From: Adiantum capillus-veneris
Taxonomy: Eukaryota; Streptophyta; Polypodiopsida; Polypodiales; Pteridaceae
Assembly: GCA_014529385.2 (NCBI GenBank)
Contig: CM043966.1
Location: forward strand, 88,378,587-88,442,586
DNA: 64,000 bases
Reading direction: 5' to 3'
In this document: piece after piece, positions 33,672-45,039 of the stretch
How positions within the stretch are numbered: position 1 is the stretch's first letter
How the letters are laid out: every line of letters starts with the position of its first letter
Translations under genes and position numbers: made by a program
The notes under the pieces: generated by a model
What the model was told of the DNA's origin: nothing
The model's database searches: none
What the model saw: only the letters and a program-made list of their open reading frames with translations

Positions 33672-34713
33672 TTGGTTCAGTGCGGATTTGCGCAATCGCG
33701 CGCGCGCGCACTTTTCCGGCAGATTCTGGATCCAGAGTTCGAAAATTCACACTCGGCGTTCCGGGAGCGTTTCCACCAGGCGACCTGAAGTTTTACCCCC
33801 CTTTCGAAGCCGTTTATGCCCTCAGAATTTCGTTCTGAGCACTACAGCAGAAGATAGATTTCAGCCGCAAAGAAATCCGTCTTGTGTAGATTGGCAAGCA
33901 GGAGGTGGTCGACATCAATATCGACATCGACATACATCACTTATTCGTCTTCAGAGCATCATCTATAGACCAGGTACACATATATATCATCAGATATATA
34001 TATTGCAGTCTGCATTGCTACTTCTTGTGCTTGCCAGGTTCCAGGGGAGGTGTGGCCATACGACGGCTTGACACCATTGGCATGTATTGCAGATTGATGT
34101 ACTGTGATTGTGGGTCTGCTAGTTGTGAGTCACGCTAGCAGACAGACCGCCGCAGCGGTCATAGGACAGTGATTGGTCTATTATAGGATGTATGCTAGTT
34201 TTGGGCAGTTTGCTGAGCCATCTGAGAGGGTCGTGTGTGAGGTTTTTTGAAGCCAAGCACTGGGGGCTGGGTTACCCAGTGTGAGGTGGATTAGGTTGCT
34301 GGAGTTCCCCTCTACACGCATCCTCTTCGGCGACTTTTATCCCTTAGGATGTATGACTTTGTGTAGACACTGGATTGCATCTTATGCGTCAGGCCGTTGA
34401 GGCATTGTTCAGGGCTCAGTCTTGAGACAGATACAGGTTCTGTCATCGCCCAGAGAGGAGACAATGTATGCTTACAGGACAGCATATTACAGGGATTTTT
34501 TAGATTTGTCATTGGTCAGCCATTTATGATTGTTTCTTGAGCTATCTTTTGGTTCCCAGAGCTCAGTTTACAGGGGAGACTCTGTCAAAAATTTTCAAAA
34601 TACTGACAGTTCCTGAGGAGAGGTGTTCAGCTTGTTGATTATAGCTTGTTTACTGTGTACAGAGGCCAGTTTACAGGGGAAACTCTGCTGGATTTTTCTC
34701 AGGAGTAAACAGT

Positions 34714-37700
34714 TTGGCAGATATGGCATCTTCTCACAGTGAGACTCTTTACAACATAAAGAAGCTGGATGGCACAAACTTTCCATTTTGGAAGAAGCAA
34801 ATTTGGCAGGTTTTGGTGCAGAAAAAACAAGTGAAGCCACTGAAGCTCAAAGGGGAGAGACCAGAATTTATGGCTGAAGATGAGTGGGAAGAGCTTGACG
34901 AGTTAGCTTGTTCCACAATCATGCTGACACTGGCAGAAAATGTTTACTTCAACGTAGCAGAAGAGACTACAGCGTATGGCGTATGGCAAAAGCTATGTGA
35001 TATGTACGAGAAACAAAGTGCTACTTCTCAGATTTACTGGCTCAAGAAATTGGTGGATTTGAAGATGAAGGAAGGGACAGCCATGTCAAATCATCTGAAT
35101 GAATTTCACTCAATTTTCAGCCAGTTAACAGCACAAGAGATAGTCTTTCCAGATTCAGTGAAGGCTATGTTTCTCTTAATCACTTTGCCAGACAGTTGGG
35201 ATACTTTTCGTACAGCGTTAAGTAATTCTGTCGCGCCAGAAGGTCTTACAAGTGCCAATGTAGAAGGCAGCTTGCTCACAGAGGAAGTGAACAGGAAGAA
35301 CATTGACAAAGGCAAAGGCAATAGTGCTTTGGTCGTTCGAGGGAGACAACAGTTTAAAGAGAAGAAGGGTAAGAAGGCACAAAACCGAAGTAAGTCTCGT
35401 GATTCGAAGTCAAAGGATGACATAGAATGCTACCATTGTGGCAAGAAGGGTCACATGAAGCGAGACTGTACGAAGTGGAAACAAGAAAAAGGCAAAACAA
35501 AGAGTTTTGAGCAAGATGAAAAGAAGAGTTCAGTGAAGATTGAAGAGGTGAATGTCACAGGATCTGGTTCAGACAGTGATTCTGGTATAGCAGCTGGTGA
35601 CATCTTCCTTACAAGCAATCTTGATTCTGTTTTCTTGACTGCAGAGGATGGACATGCTATGAGTGATTGGATTATCGACTCAGGGGCATCTTTACATGTT
35701 TCTCCGCACAAAGAGTGGTTTACATCATATGTGGCTACTAAAGACTATGTCAGACTTGGCAATGAGCAGGTTTGTGACATACTTGGAGTGGGAGATGTGC
35801 AGTTGAAGTTTCAGAATGGCTCTTCTTTATGGCTCAAGAATGTCAGACATGTTCCAGCAATCCGAAAGAGCTTGATTAGTACAGGGAAGTTGGATGATGC
35901 GGGTTATGTGACAGTTTTTGGGAACAGCGCTTGGAAGATCTCCAAAGGTTCGATGACTGTAGCACATGGCAGCAAGTCAGGAACTCTGTACACTTTACAT
36001 GTTTCAGAGGTTAAAAACCATGTAATTAATGTGATTGAGCAGCCAAGTGTGTCACTGTGGCATCGTAGGTTGGGACATATGTCAAAAAGAGGAATGGAAA
36101 TACTTTCTCATTATGGTTATTTGCCTGGCTTTTCATTTCAAGATTTCGAGTTTTGTGAGCATTGTGTTTATGGTAAGCAAACACAGGAACCGCACAGATC
36201 AAAGAGGAATCGTAGGGACGAACGGTTAGCTCTTGTACACAGTGACCTATGCGGACCAATGCCTAGTTTGTCACTAGGGGGAGCAGCGTACTTTTGTACA
36301 TTCATAGATGACTATTCTCGCAAAGTATGGGTTTACTTCTTGAAGCACAAGGATGAGGTGCTCAAGGTCTTTAAGACATTCTTGCAGCTGGTGGAGAATC
36401 AGAGTGGTCAGAAGCTGAAGTGCTTGAGAACTGACAATGGTGGAGAGTACGTTTCCAAAGCTTTTCAAGACTTTTGTCAAGAAAAAGGGATTAAGCGGGA
36501 ACTTACTGCACCATATAATCCTTCACAGAATGGGGTTGCAGAACGTATGAATAGGACCATACAAGAGAAGGTCAGAAGCATGTTGTCAAATGCTGAGTTG
36601 CCTGATGGATTTTGGGCGGAAGCAGTGGCTACAGCAGTCCATTTGATCAACAGGTCTCCTAGTAGGGTTCTGGATAAGAGTGCAGTGGCCGAGATGCTAT
36701 GGACAGGCAAGGCACCTTCGTATAAGCATCTCAGAGTCTTTGGTTGTGAAGCTTATAGCCATATTCCTAAGGAGTTCAGAAATAAGTTAGAACCAAAGAG
36801 CAAGAAGTGTATATTTCTTGGCTACGGAGAATCGGGCGAGATGGGTTACCGGCTTTGGGATCCTGAGTCCAGAAAGCTTATTCGTAGCAATGATGTGCAT
36901 TTCAATGAAGCCAAGTTTCACGCTAAGCCAGAGAAGACAGAGGAGATCAGAAGAGTTGTCTTCAGGGAAGATGGACCTAGTGCTAGCACATCAAGACAGC
37001 ATGGTCAGGCTCAGGAACAGCCTATAGTGGCTAGAGAGGCAGAATCAGTTGTGGTGAGACGTTCTGAGCGTGTCTCCAAACCACCTGATCGTTATGTGCC
37101 ATCTCTAAATTATGTCATGCTCACAGATTGCGGAGAACCATCTTGTTACAAGGAAGCATTACAAGTGGTTGACTCGAAAAAATGGCAGTTGGCCATGCAG
37201 TCAGAGATGACAGCTCTGCATAAAAACCAGACATGGAAGTTGGTTAAATTACCACAGGGCAAAAAGGCTCTACCTTGTAAATGGGTTTACAGGTATAAGA
37301 TCACCGCTCATGATAGTCAGCCAAAGTACAAAGCAAGGCTTGTTGCCAAGGGCTTTAAGCAAGAACAAGGCATTGACTTTGATGAAGTCTTCTCTCCAGT
37401 GGTCAAGATGACTACATTGAGATGCTTTCTTGCATTGGTTGCTATATTGGATTTGGTGTTGCACCAAATGGATGTCAAGACAGCGTTCTTGCATGGTGAT
37501 TTAGATGTGGAAATTTACATGCAGCAGCCAGAAGGGTTTGTTGAGAAAGGCATGGAATATTTGGTATGCCAGTTGTTAAAGAGTCTTTATGGCTTAAAAC
37601 AATCACCGAGGGCATGGTACCATAAGTTCCACCAGTTTATGCTTTCTCAAGGCTACAAACGTAGTGAGTTCGATCACTGTCTATATACAAAGAAGGCTAA

Positions 37701-38688
37701 GGATGGCAGTTTGCTGATCCTTATTTTGTATGTGGATGACATGTTGATTGCTGGCAAACACTTGGAAGAAATTTCAGCTTTGAAGTCAAAGATGGCAAAG
37801 TCGTTTGACATGAAAGACATGGGTGAGGCAAGTCATATACTTGGTATGCGCATTGAGAGAGACAGATCAAAGAAGTTGATTTGGTTATCTCAAACAGAGT
37901 ATATTGACAAGGTTTTGCAACGTTTCAATATGGAGAAGGGAAAGGCATTGAGTGTTCCATTGCCACCATATGTGAAACTTAGCAAACAAGATTGTCCTGT
38001 GTCTGAGGAAGAAAAGGCTGAAATGGATAAGATTCCATATGCGTCTGCAGTGGGTAGTTTGATGTATGCAATGATTGCTACACGTCCGGATATTGCATTT
38101 GCAGTGGGAGTGGTTAGCAGATATATGTCAAATCCCGGCAAGAAACATTGGGAGGCAGTGAAAGGTATCATGAGATACTTAAAACATACAAAGAGTATGC
38201 GCATATGCTATGGTAGTCAGGATTTGAGTGTCAGAGGATACACTGACTCAGATTATGCAGGAGACTTGGATAAGAGGAGATCTACATCAGGCTATGTCTT
38301 TACATTGGCTGGAGGTGCCATATCATGGCGATCTCGATTACAAGATTGTGTTACGCAGTCTACTACAGAAGCTGAGTATGTTGCAGCAAATGAGGCATGC
38401 AAAGAAGCTATTTGGCTTGGTAGATTGGTTGCAGACTTGGGAATCAATGCAGATATGCCAGAGTTATATTGTGATAGTCAAAGTGCTATACAATTGGCAA
38501 AGAATCCAGTGTTCCATTCGAAGACTAAGCATATTGATGTGAAGTATCACTTCATTAGGGAAGTACTTGAAGACAAGCAGATACAACTGCTGAAGATCCA
38601 CACCAAGGACAATCCTGCTGATCTACTCACAAAGGGACTTCCAGGAGAGGGCTTTGTGCATTGTCGTGAGTTATTGGGCATTGGATAG
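34714..38688 (+). CDS. Copia B Gag-Pol polyprotein (1324 aa)
   Basis: A single open frame with every domain of a Ty1/copia element in the copia order. Gag covers about residues 1-230. A CCHC knuckle, CYHCGKKGHMKRDC, is at 239-252. Protease has DSG at 322-324. The integrase zinc finger uses His450, His455, Cys481 and Cys484, and the catalytic triad is Asp511, Asp574 and Glu610 with 35 residues between the last two. The RT palm motif is YVDD at 1006-1009. RNase H has Asp1178, Glu1219, Asp1254 and Asp1303. The start is the ATG giving MADMASSHSETLYN, the only ATG before the gag domain. The stop is 84 bp before the 3' LTR. There are no stops, frameshifts or missing catalytic residues. No separate frame for Gag is seen, so the Gag to Pol ratio must be set by processing or RNA-level control. 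Confidence 0.95.
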   Translation: MADMASSHSETLYNIKKLDGTNFPFWKKQIWQVLVQKKQVKPLKLKGERPEFMAEDEWEELDELACSTIMLTLAENVYFNVAEETTAYGVWQKLCDMYEKQSATSQIYWLKKLVDLKMKEGTAMSNHLNEFHSIFSQLTAQEIVFPDSVKAMFLLITLPDSWDTFRTALSNSVAPEGLTSANVEGSLLTEEVNRKNIDKGKGNSALVVRGRQQFKEKKGKKAQNRSKSRDSKSKDDIECYHCGKKGHMKRDCTKWKQEKGKTKSFEQDEKKSSVKIEEVNVTGSGSDSDSGIAAGDIFLTSNLDSVFLTAEDGHAMSDWIIDSGASLHVSPHKEWFTSYVATKDYVRLGNEQVCDILGVGDVQLKFQNGSSLWLKNVRHVPAIRKSLISTGKLDDAGYVTVFGNSAWKISKGSMTVAHGSKSGTLYTLHVSEVKNHVINVIEQPSVSLWHRRLGHMSKRGMEILSHYGYLPGFSFQDFEFCEHCVYGKQTQEPHRSKRNRRDERLALVHSDLCGPMPSLSLGGAAYFCTFIDDYSRKVWVYFLKHKDEVLKVFKTFLQLVENQSGQKLKCLRTDNGGEYVSKAFQDFCQEKGIKRELTAPYNPSQNGVAERMNRTIQEKVRSMLSNAELPDGFWAEAVATAVHLINRSPSRVLDKSAVAEMLWTGKAPSYKHLRVFGCEAYSHIPKEFRNKLEPKSKKCIFLGYGESGEMGYRLWDPESRKLIRSNDVHFNEAKFHAKPEKTEEIRRVVFREDGPSASTSRQHGQAQEQPIVAREAESVVVRRSERVSKPPDRYVPSLNYVMLTDCGEPSCYKEALQVVDSKKWQLAMQSEMTALHKNQTWKLVKLPQGKKALPCKWVYRYKITAHDSQPKYKARLVAKGFKQEQGIDFDEVFSPVVKMTTLRCFLALVAILDLVLHQMDVKTAFLHGDLDVEIYMQQPEGFVEKGMEYLVCQLLKSLYGLKQSPRAWYHKFHQFMLSQGYKRSEFDHCLYTKKAKDGSLLILILYVDDMLIAGKHLEEISALKSKMAKSFDMKDMGEASHILGMRIERDRSKKLIWLSQTEYIDKVLQRFNMEKGKALSVPLPPYVKLSKQDCPVSEEEKAEMDKIPYASAVGSLMYAMIATRPDIAFAVGVVSRYMSNPGKKHWEAVKGIMRYLKHTKSMRICYGSQDLSVRGYTDSDYAGDLDKRRSTSGYVFTLAGGAISWRSRLQDCVTQSTTEAEYVAANEACKEAIWLGRLVADLGINADMPELYCDSQSAIQLAKNPVFHSKTKHIDVKYHFIREVLEDKQIQLLKIHTKDNPADLLTKGLPGEGFVHCRELLGIG

Positions 38689-38760
38689 ATGGCAGCCATG
38701 TAAATCTTTGTACATTTATGTTCATAGATTTACAGTTACTTAAAGTGCCACATTGGACTT

Positions 38761-38772
38761 TAAGTGGGAGGT
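38761..38772 (+). promoter_or_regulatory. Copia B polypurine tract
   Basis: TAAGTGGGAGGT lies directly before the 3' LTR. The same string precedes the copia C 3' LTR at 57691-57702. Confidence 0.8.
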
Positions 38773-38999
38773 TGTTGGGATTAAAGCCCAAGTGGCCTCT
38801 TATGCGGATATGGCCGGCCGCCCGCCTAACTCACTTACCTCTAACTCTTTGTATATACTAACATATTCTTTGTGAATACTAAGGATTTGGGAGATAACCC
38901 TTCTAACAATTCTCTGCGTACTGTGTACTGTGGAAGCTCACTGTGTATCATTGTGTGTGTGTGTGAGAGAGTCGACCCACGCTCCGCTCCGCGACTTCA
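38773..38999 (+). mobile_element. Copia B 3' LTR
   Basis: 227 bp that I find identical to 33430-33656. Confidence 0.95.
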
Positions 39000-41223
39000 A
39001 ACTTAACCTTCAAAAATGACTTAGATGAAGAAACATTAGTACAAGGATTAAATGGGAAGCCTAAAGCTCATTTAGTCAAGTCTAGTTGACTTCTGAAGGG
39101 GTTACGTAAGGGGAAACAGATCCTTGTAGTAAAACTTAATAAGGCAGATGATTCAAGGGACGACACAACTCCAGAATGGCTTAAGGAATTCTCATATATA
39201 TTTCCGGAAGATCTCTCAAATTTACCTCCTCCAAGGGATATAGACCACGAAATAGAAACCTTTACAGGTAGTGAACCAATTTCAAAAAGACCCTAGAAAA
39301 TGTCCCTCCCTGAAGCTATTCAATTAAAAGAACAGCTTCATCAGCATATTGAACAGGGATTCATAAGACCAAGCATTTCACCTTGGGGAGCGCCTGTTCT
39401 ATTCCAAAAGAAGAAGGATGGATCTTTACATCTCTGCTTCGACTATAGGGGGCTTAACCAAGTATCAGTAAAGAATAAGTACCCTATTCCTCGCATCAAT
39501 GAATTGCTTGATAGATTACATGGAGCCAAAGTATTCACAAAAATTGATCTCAGATCAGGTTACCATCAAATCCGGATTAACGAGGCAGATATTTACAAAA
39601 ATGCTTTCAACACCCGGTATGGGCATTATGAGTTCATCGTGATGCCTTTTGGTCTTACGAATGCTCCAACTACTTTTAACCGTCTCATGCAGGATATATT
39701 CAGAGAATATCTGCATGATTTTGTGTTAGTATTTTTCGATGATATCCTGGTATATTCTAAGGATGAAAAAGAGTATGAAGGCCATATACGTAAAGTACTT
39801 CATCTTCTACGCCAACATCAATTATATGCCAAGATAAGTAAATGTGTGTTTTTCACGCTCGAAGCTAGTTATCTTCGTTTTATAATAAACCCTGAAGGAA
39901 TTTCAATAGACCCTGCAAAGATTAAAGATATAATAGACTAGCGACAACCCACTGGCCACAACCCAAAACGGTTAGTGAGATTCGAAGATTCCTGGGCATT
40001 ACAAGATGGTATAGAATCTTCGTCAAAGATTATGCATTTATCGCGACACCCTTGATGCAGCTACTTAAAAAGACAGCCAAACTTACATGGGGAAAAGAAC
40101 AGGAGGATTGTTTCCTCAAACTAAAACAAAATATCACATCAGCCCTTGTACGCAATCTTCCCGACTTCACTCAAGAGTTTGAAGTAGTAACAGATGCCAG
40201 TGGTCTTGCTATAGGAGGAGTTTTAAACCAAGAAGGCAAACCAGTCGCCTTTACTTCTCGAAAATTCAGAATCAACAACCTGAATTATCCAACTCATGAT
40301 CTGGAACTCCTAGCTGTCATCCATGCACTAAAACTCTGGAGGCATTATCTTCTAGGGGGTAAGTTCCAGTTAATCACAGATCATCAGAGTTTAAAATGGA
40401 TTTTCTCACAAGCAACACTCAACATGAGGCAGATAAGATGGATAGAACTCTTACAGGAATATGACTTTGACATAAAATATAAACCTGGGAAAGAGAATTT
40501 GGTTGATGACGCTCTTAGCCGAAAGGTCTTTCTTGGGTCTATTTCCATAGTCGACAATCCAATCCTAAACAAGGTTAAGGAAGCTTCCCTGGAAGACAAG
40601 GATTATCAAGAACTTCTACAGGTTATCAATCAATAGGGCTTTAAAGAGAAAGAGAAAGACAGAATCAAGGATTATTCACTTGAGGAAGGGCTTCTCTATT
40701 ATAAGTATCGGCTTTACATTCCTAAAATTCCAACATTAAAGAAGTTAATCCTTTATGAAGGACACAACGTTCCAGTTGCCAGCCATCTTGGTTACGAAAA
40801 AACCCTTAATGCCATAAGAAAAAGATATTTTTGGCCACGAATGAAAGGAGATATACTTCGCTACATTAGACAATGTCTTTCTTGTCAAAGGATTAAGACT
40901 GAACGAGTAATGATGCCAGGGAAAATTCAACCTCTTGACATTCCTCAAATGAAGTGTTAACTCATTAGCATGGACTTTGTAACAAGCCTTCCCATTGTTC
41001 AAGGGGGTTACGACTCCATTATGGTGGTAGTGGATATGCTGACTAAAGTCTCCCATTTGATGCCTATAAAAACAACTTACACTGCATCAGACATATGCCG
41101 TCTCTTTATCAAAGAGATCTTCAGATTACACGGGCTTCCGAAGAGAATAGTCAGTGACAGAGATGCAAAATTCACTTCAAAATTCTAGAAAGCTTGATTT
41201 GAATCCTTAGGAACTCAGCTATG
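39000..41223 (+). pseudogene. Chromovirus int2 protease end, RT, RNase H and integrase start
   Basis: This continues int2 after copia B. RT (39300-39941) has [13 protein letters not shown] and [10 protein letters not shown] and ends at a TAG plus a short insertion near 39941. RNase H (from about 40052) keeps VVTDASGLAIGG and ITDHQSLKWIF, so its first Asp is intact, unlike int1. A stop near 40635 and others near 40957 and 41186 disable integrase ([23 protein letters not shown]). The segment ends at the D insertion. Confidence 0.9.
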
Positions 41224-41414
41224 TGTTGGGGTATAGGCGTCTGTGCCTTGCCCGGCCGCCCAGAGTCTGGGCGCCCACTGACTTGTATACCTTATACATA
41301 GCATAAGTGTATAGGGGACTGCTCACTCTTTTGAGTCTCCCCACCCACATCGTGTCTGTCTCCTTCTCTCTCTCTCTCTCACTCTCCGTCTGTGGTGCTC
41401 CCCGATCCCCTTCA
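41224..41414 (+). mobile_element. Element D 5' LTR
   Basis: 191 bp from TGTTGGGGTATAGGCG to CCCCTTCA. It contains TATACCTTATACATAGC-type TATA sequence and a CT-rich run. It resembles copia B and C LTRs only at the TGTTGGG start. Confidence 0.95.
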
Positions 41415-41416
41415 AT

Positions 41417-41430
41417 TGGTATCAGAGCTG
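41417..41430 (+). promoter_or_regulatory. Element D primer-binding site
   Basis: TGGTATCAGAGCTG, two bases after the 5' LTR, matching initiator tRNA-Met. Confidence 0.9.
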
Positions 41431-41470
41431 AGTATGTACAACTCATGCTTTATGGCAGAGTTTACATGCT

Positions 41471-43042
41471 ATGTACGCGGCATCCATGTCTACTAGCGAG
41501 TCTAGTCCCACTTCTATGTCCATGGGAGAGATTGGTCCCACACGCAAGTCTCGACGGCATAGAGACTTGACATGTTGGCATTGTGGACATAGAGGGCACA
41601 TTAGGCGTCGATGTTTCAGGCGTTTGAGACAACGGAGGCGACAGATGCGTGATGCAGATTTGGGCATGACAGATGCTAGTGAGATCAGTACGGTGGTTAC
41701 TGAGTATGCTTGTGATGGCGATGTCACATTTACATCTAGCTTGTCTTCATATGATCTTATGTCTACGGATTGCATATCGGATTGCACATTGTCTTCACAT
41801 TGGTTACTAGATTCAGATGCTACATTCCATGTCACGTCGCATCGTGAGTGGTTTAGCACGTTTTCTAGTGGGAGACTTGGTTGTGTGCACATGGATGATG
41901 GTGCTGTGTATGACATTGAGGGTACAGGAGACGTATGTTTGTCCTTGCCCAGTGGTATGAGATTTACCCTGCGTCATGTGCGTTATGTGCCAGATTTGAG
42001 ACGGGATTTGATCTCAGTCAGACAGTTACGGGATAGTGGATGTCAGATTTCGCTACGAGAGCGAGATTTTGTGATGCATTTGGGTTCGCTAGTGATTGCG
42101 AGAGGTGCCAGGAGTGGTACAGGTTACCCATTGCATGTGGATCACGCGAGAGACGGTGTTGTCTCTGTGATCATGCAGCCAGGTAGACAGCGAGAGAGCA
42201 GGCGAGTCTCTTTTGCTTGTGGGTTGCAGGATACTTTGCATGGAGTGCAGAGTAGTGAGCTCGTTGTGCACACAGTTGGGGCACAACTTGAGCAGTCACA
42301 CAGAGAGGTGACAGAGTCAGACATGCATGCTTTGCTAGTGACTGAGCAAAGCAGAGAGTCAGTTGTGCGAGATACTTCTATGCAGGATAGACAGGTAGAG
42401 CGGTCTTGCTCTAGTGAGTCACGACAGGAGGACGTTGTGCAAGAGTCTATACATACGGAGTTAGAGCATGAGAGCTCTAGTGAGTCACAGCAGATTGAGT
42501 GGTCATGTTTGCAGTGGATGATTGCAGAGGAGGCTGAGATGTCAGCGGTTATGCAGTCATTCCTTTCTATGCTCGACAGTGAGCATGGGGATATAGTTGT
42601 GCAGGATATGTCTTCCAGCAGACACCTAGAGCAGCTGGTTTGCTCTGAGGTTGCACGACAGGTTGATGCGTCTTTTGCGGACAGTCAGGAGATGCATGTG
42701 GCTGACACGCCTTGTCAGTCAGAGATGCCTATTGCCAGGGATATATATGTTGATGCATGCTCCGTAGAGCTAGCAGGGCCCGCTAGCATTGCATCGGCGT
42801 TCGGTGGTCTCATGTATGAGATGTTGATCTTGAGACCGGATATCGCAGCTGCAGTGGGAGCATTTGCAGTTGGGGTTGTCAGTCGTTTGTTGACTGATGA
42901 TGGCATAGTGCACGAGGGAGATATGCAGGTATTGCGTACATACTTGCAGTACGTGTGCGGTACGTCTGGTGGTGTATGGACTTACACGGGAGCAGGACAG
43001 CCGGATGCACACGATCACAGCCAGCCAGTGGGCATTGGTTGA
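41471..43042 (+). CDS. Element D protein: zinc knuckle, protease remnant, RT-derived tail
   Basis: 523 codons with no break. A canonical CCHC knuckle, CWHCGHRGHIRRRC, lies at 35-48, followed by Arg-rich sequence. Residues 108-240 align with the copia B protease and following region (HWLLDSDATFHVTSHREWF), but the catalytic DSG is DSD at 114-116. About 240-430 is Ser/Glu/Gln-rich, with repeated ESSSESQQ-like and VVQ-type patches. The tail, about 437-505, matches the end of copia RT (ASAFGGLMYEML, RPDIAAAV, GVVSR), and the protein ends VGIG like copia B. Capsid, integrase and the YVDD region are absent. The ATG lies only 40 bp after the primer site, so no room exists for a capsid. It may bind element RNA through the knuckle. 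Protease activity is doubtful. Confidence 0.85.
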   Translation: MYAASMSTSESSPTSMSMGEIGPTRKSRRHRDLTCWHCGHRGHIRRRCFRRLRQRRRQMRDADLGMTDASEISTVVTEYACDGDVTFTSSLSSYDLMSTDCISDCTLSSHWLLDSDATFHVTSHREWFSTFSSGRLGCVHMDDGAVYDIEGTGDVCLSLPSGMRFTLRHVRYVPDLRRDLISVRQLRDSGCQISLRERDFVMHLGSLVIARGARSGTGYPLHVDHARDGVVSVIMQPGRQRESRRVSFACGLQDTLHGVQSSELVVHTVGAQLEQSHREVTESDMHALLVTEQSRESVVRDTSMQDRQVERSCSSESRQEDVVQESIHTELEHESSSESQQIEWSCLQWMIAEEAEMSAVMQSFLSMLDSEHGDIVVQDMSSSRHLEQLVCSEVARQVDASFADSQEMHVADTPCQSEMPIARDIYVDACSVELAGPASIASAFGGLMYEMLILRPDIAAAVGAFAVGVVSRLLTDDGIVHEGDMQVLRTYLQYVCGTSGGVWTYTGAGQPDAHDHSQPVGIG

Positions 43043-43121
43043 GAGCGGTTTTCTCTCACCTTTTGTAGTCTTTAGACTAGGTTCCCTTGCTTAAAGGCAC
43101 AGTCGCCTTTAAGTGGAAGGT

Positions 43122-43312
43122 TGTTGGGGTATAGGCGTCTGTGCCTTGCCCGGCCGCCCAGAGTCTGGGCGCCCACTGACTTGTATACCTTATACATAGC
43201 ATAAGTGTATAGGGGACTGCTCACTCTTTTGAGTCTCCCCACCCACATCGTGTCTGTCTCCTTCTCTCTCTCTCTCTCACTCTCCGTCTGTGGTGCTCCC
43301 CGATCCCCTTCA
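43122..43312 (+). mobile_element. Element D 3' LTR
   Basis: 191 bp that I find identical to 41224-41414. Confidence 0.95.
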
Positions 43313-44121
43313 CTATGTTTCAGTACATCCTATCACCCTCAGACAGACGGCCAGACAGAAAGAGTGAATCAAGTTATTGAAGATATCCTTAGAGCCTATT
43401 GCGATAGAGAACCCCGGAAATGGATCCAATTTCTTCCTCTAGTGGAATTCGCCTATAAATCTTCTTTTCATAAAAGCATTGGGATGTCACCATTTAATGC
43501 TCTTTATGGGCATGAATGTATATCACCCCTAAACTTTTCTAACCCTACTACAAGAGTAGAAGCTTCAAAGCAAATGTTGGAGGAGATGGATGTCCAAACC
43601 AAAGGCATAAGACAAGACATTCAGCCAGCCAAGGACCGCCTGAAACAGTATGCTAATAAAAAACAGTCTGACCAGGTTTTTAAACAAGGGGATAAAGTAT
43701 TCCTAAGGGTACGGCCAAAAAGAAGCACTCTATCCTTGGCAAAATACAAAAAACTAAGCCCCAGATATTGTGGACCTTATGAAGTGATTAAAGTAATCAG
43801 TGATCAAGCTTACAAACTAAAATTGCGTGAGCACCTCAAGGTCCATAATGTATTCCATATCAGTCTTCTAAAACCCTACATCCCAAATCCAAATCACACT
43901 CTAGATGACGAACAGATTGTGATGCAGAAGCAGGGAATTCTTGAACTCCAACCAGATTATATTCTCGACACTAGGGAAAGCAGAGTTATTAGAGAACATT
44001 TAGTAAAATGGAAGGACTACCCCACTGAAGACGCCACCTGGGAGGATAAAGTATCACTTTGCAAAGATTTTTCCAATTTCGGTTTAGATGAGGACATCTG
44101 AATTCCTTAAGTTGGGGTGAT
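43313..44121 (+). pseudogene. Chromovirus int2 integrase end and chromodomain
   Basis: Integrase resumes after D with YHPQTDGQTERVNQVIED and runs open to 44101 through the integrase C-terminal part (KLSPRYCGPYEVIKV) and a complete chromodomain (IREHLVKWKDYP, DATWEDK). This part is better preserved than in int1. The polypurine tract follows at 44109-44121. Confidence 0.88.
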
Positions 44122-45039
44122 TGTAAGGTTTCCAGTTTCCGAAACCTTAAAAATTGTAGAAATCTTGTAAAATTAAATTGAAAACCACTGGATTCAAACA
44201 CTGCTAATATTGGTATTTTTGGAATCATAAACAGAGATTTAGTATGGTTTGTAATTTTCAAAATCAGAATCCGATAAAAATTGGAAAAGTTACGGACTCT
44301 GGAAGGTTACAATAGGAATTCAATTACTTAATAAAAATTGGATGGTTTCAGTAATAATTATTAACAAAGACTTCTTATCCTAAGGTTCTAGAATTAACTG
44401 ATATTTCAAATTTTCATCATTAAAAATCTGCAAAATCAACCAAAATCAATTCTGGAAGGTATGCGGACAGTGTGGAGTTGGGGGAAACCTGCCAAAGATA
44501 GATTTAGCAACAGTTGGCACCATTTGCAAGCTGGGGGGCTGCTTGGGGTGTCAAAACCTGCCACAAACTGCCCGGTGCCCAGAAATAGCTATAAAAAGAC
44601 CCCCTTCCCTTCATAAAAATTTAGACTCGAAGCCTTGACACTCTCTCTCTCTCATCTAGAGAGAACGCTACGCAGAAATCACTAGAGATTAAGCTCTAGC
44701 TGATTAACCTAAACGGTAATTAGCCTCATCCTTCTTCATTATTAGCAAGGCTACTTTAATGTATTTTGTTAATAAATCAAAGATTAGGCCTATGTATACT
44801 CATAAATCCTCTCTTAATTAAATATCCTTTGTTGATTGTTGTAATTAAGCTTGGAAATGTTAAGCTAATTAATTATCCTATCATATTAGGACTGAAATTA
44901 GCCAAATTAACCATAAATTAATGGAAAATATATTAATTATGATTAGATTAAGTTGAGGTAATTATCAGAGCTGCATTAGATCATCCTTAAGCTAGAAAAT
45001 TTACCTTATAATTTTTTGAGTAGTTTTCATAATTAATTA

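Larger units (their letters stand above)
33430..38999 (+). mobile_element. Copia element B, complete and young
   Basis: 5570 bp with 227-bp LTRs at 33430-33656 and 38773-38999, flanked by the 5-bp target duplication AACTT (33425-33429 and 39000-39004). By eye the LTRs show no difference. It has a primer site, a ~1.05-kb leader, one open polyprotein and a polypurine tract, so it looks autonomous and recently inserted. Confidence 0.95.
41224..43312 (+). mobile_element. Compact non-autonomous copia-like element D
   Basis: 2089 bp with 191-bp LTRs (41224-41414 and 43122-43312) that I find identical, and target duplication CTATG (41219-41223 and 43313-43317). It has a tRNA-Met primer site and a purine-rich tract, TTTAAGTGGAAGGT, before the 3' LTR. 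The internal region holds one 523-codon frame. Integrase and the RT core are absent, so transposition must have used enzymes from another element. Confidence 0.93.
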
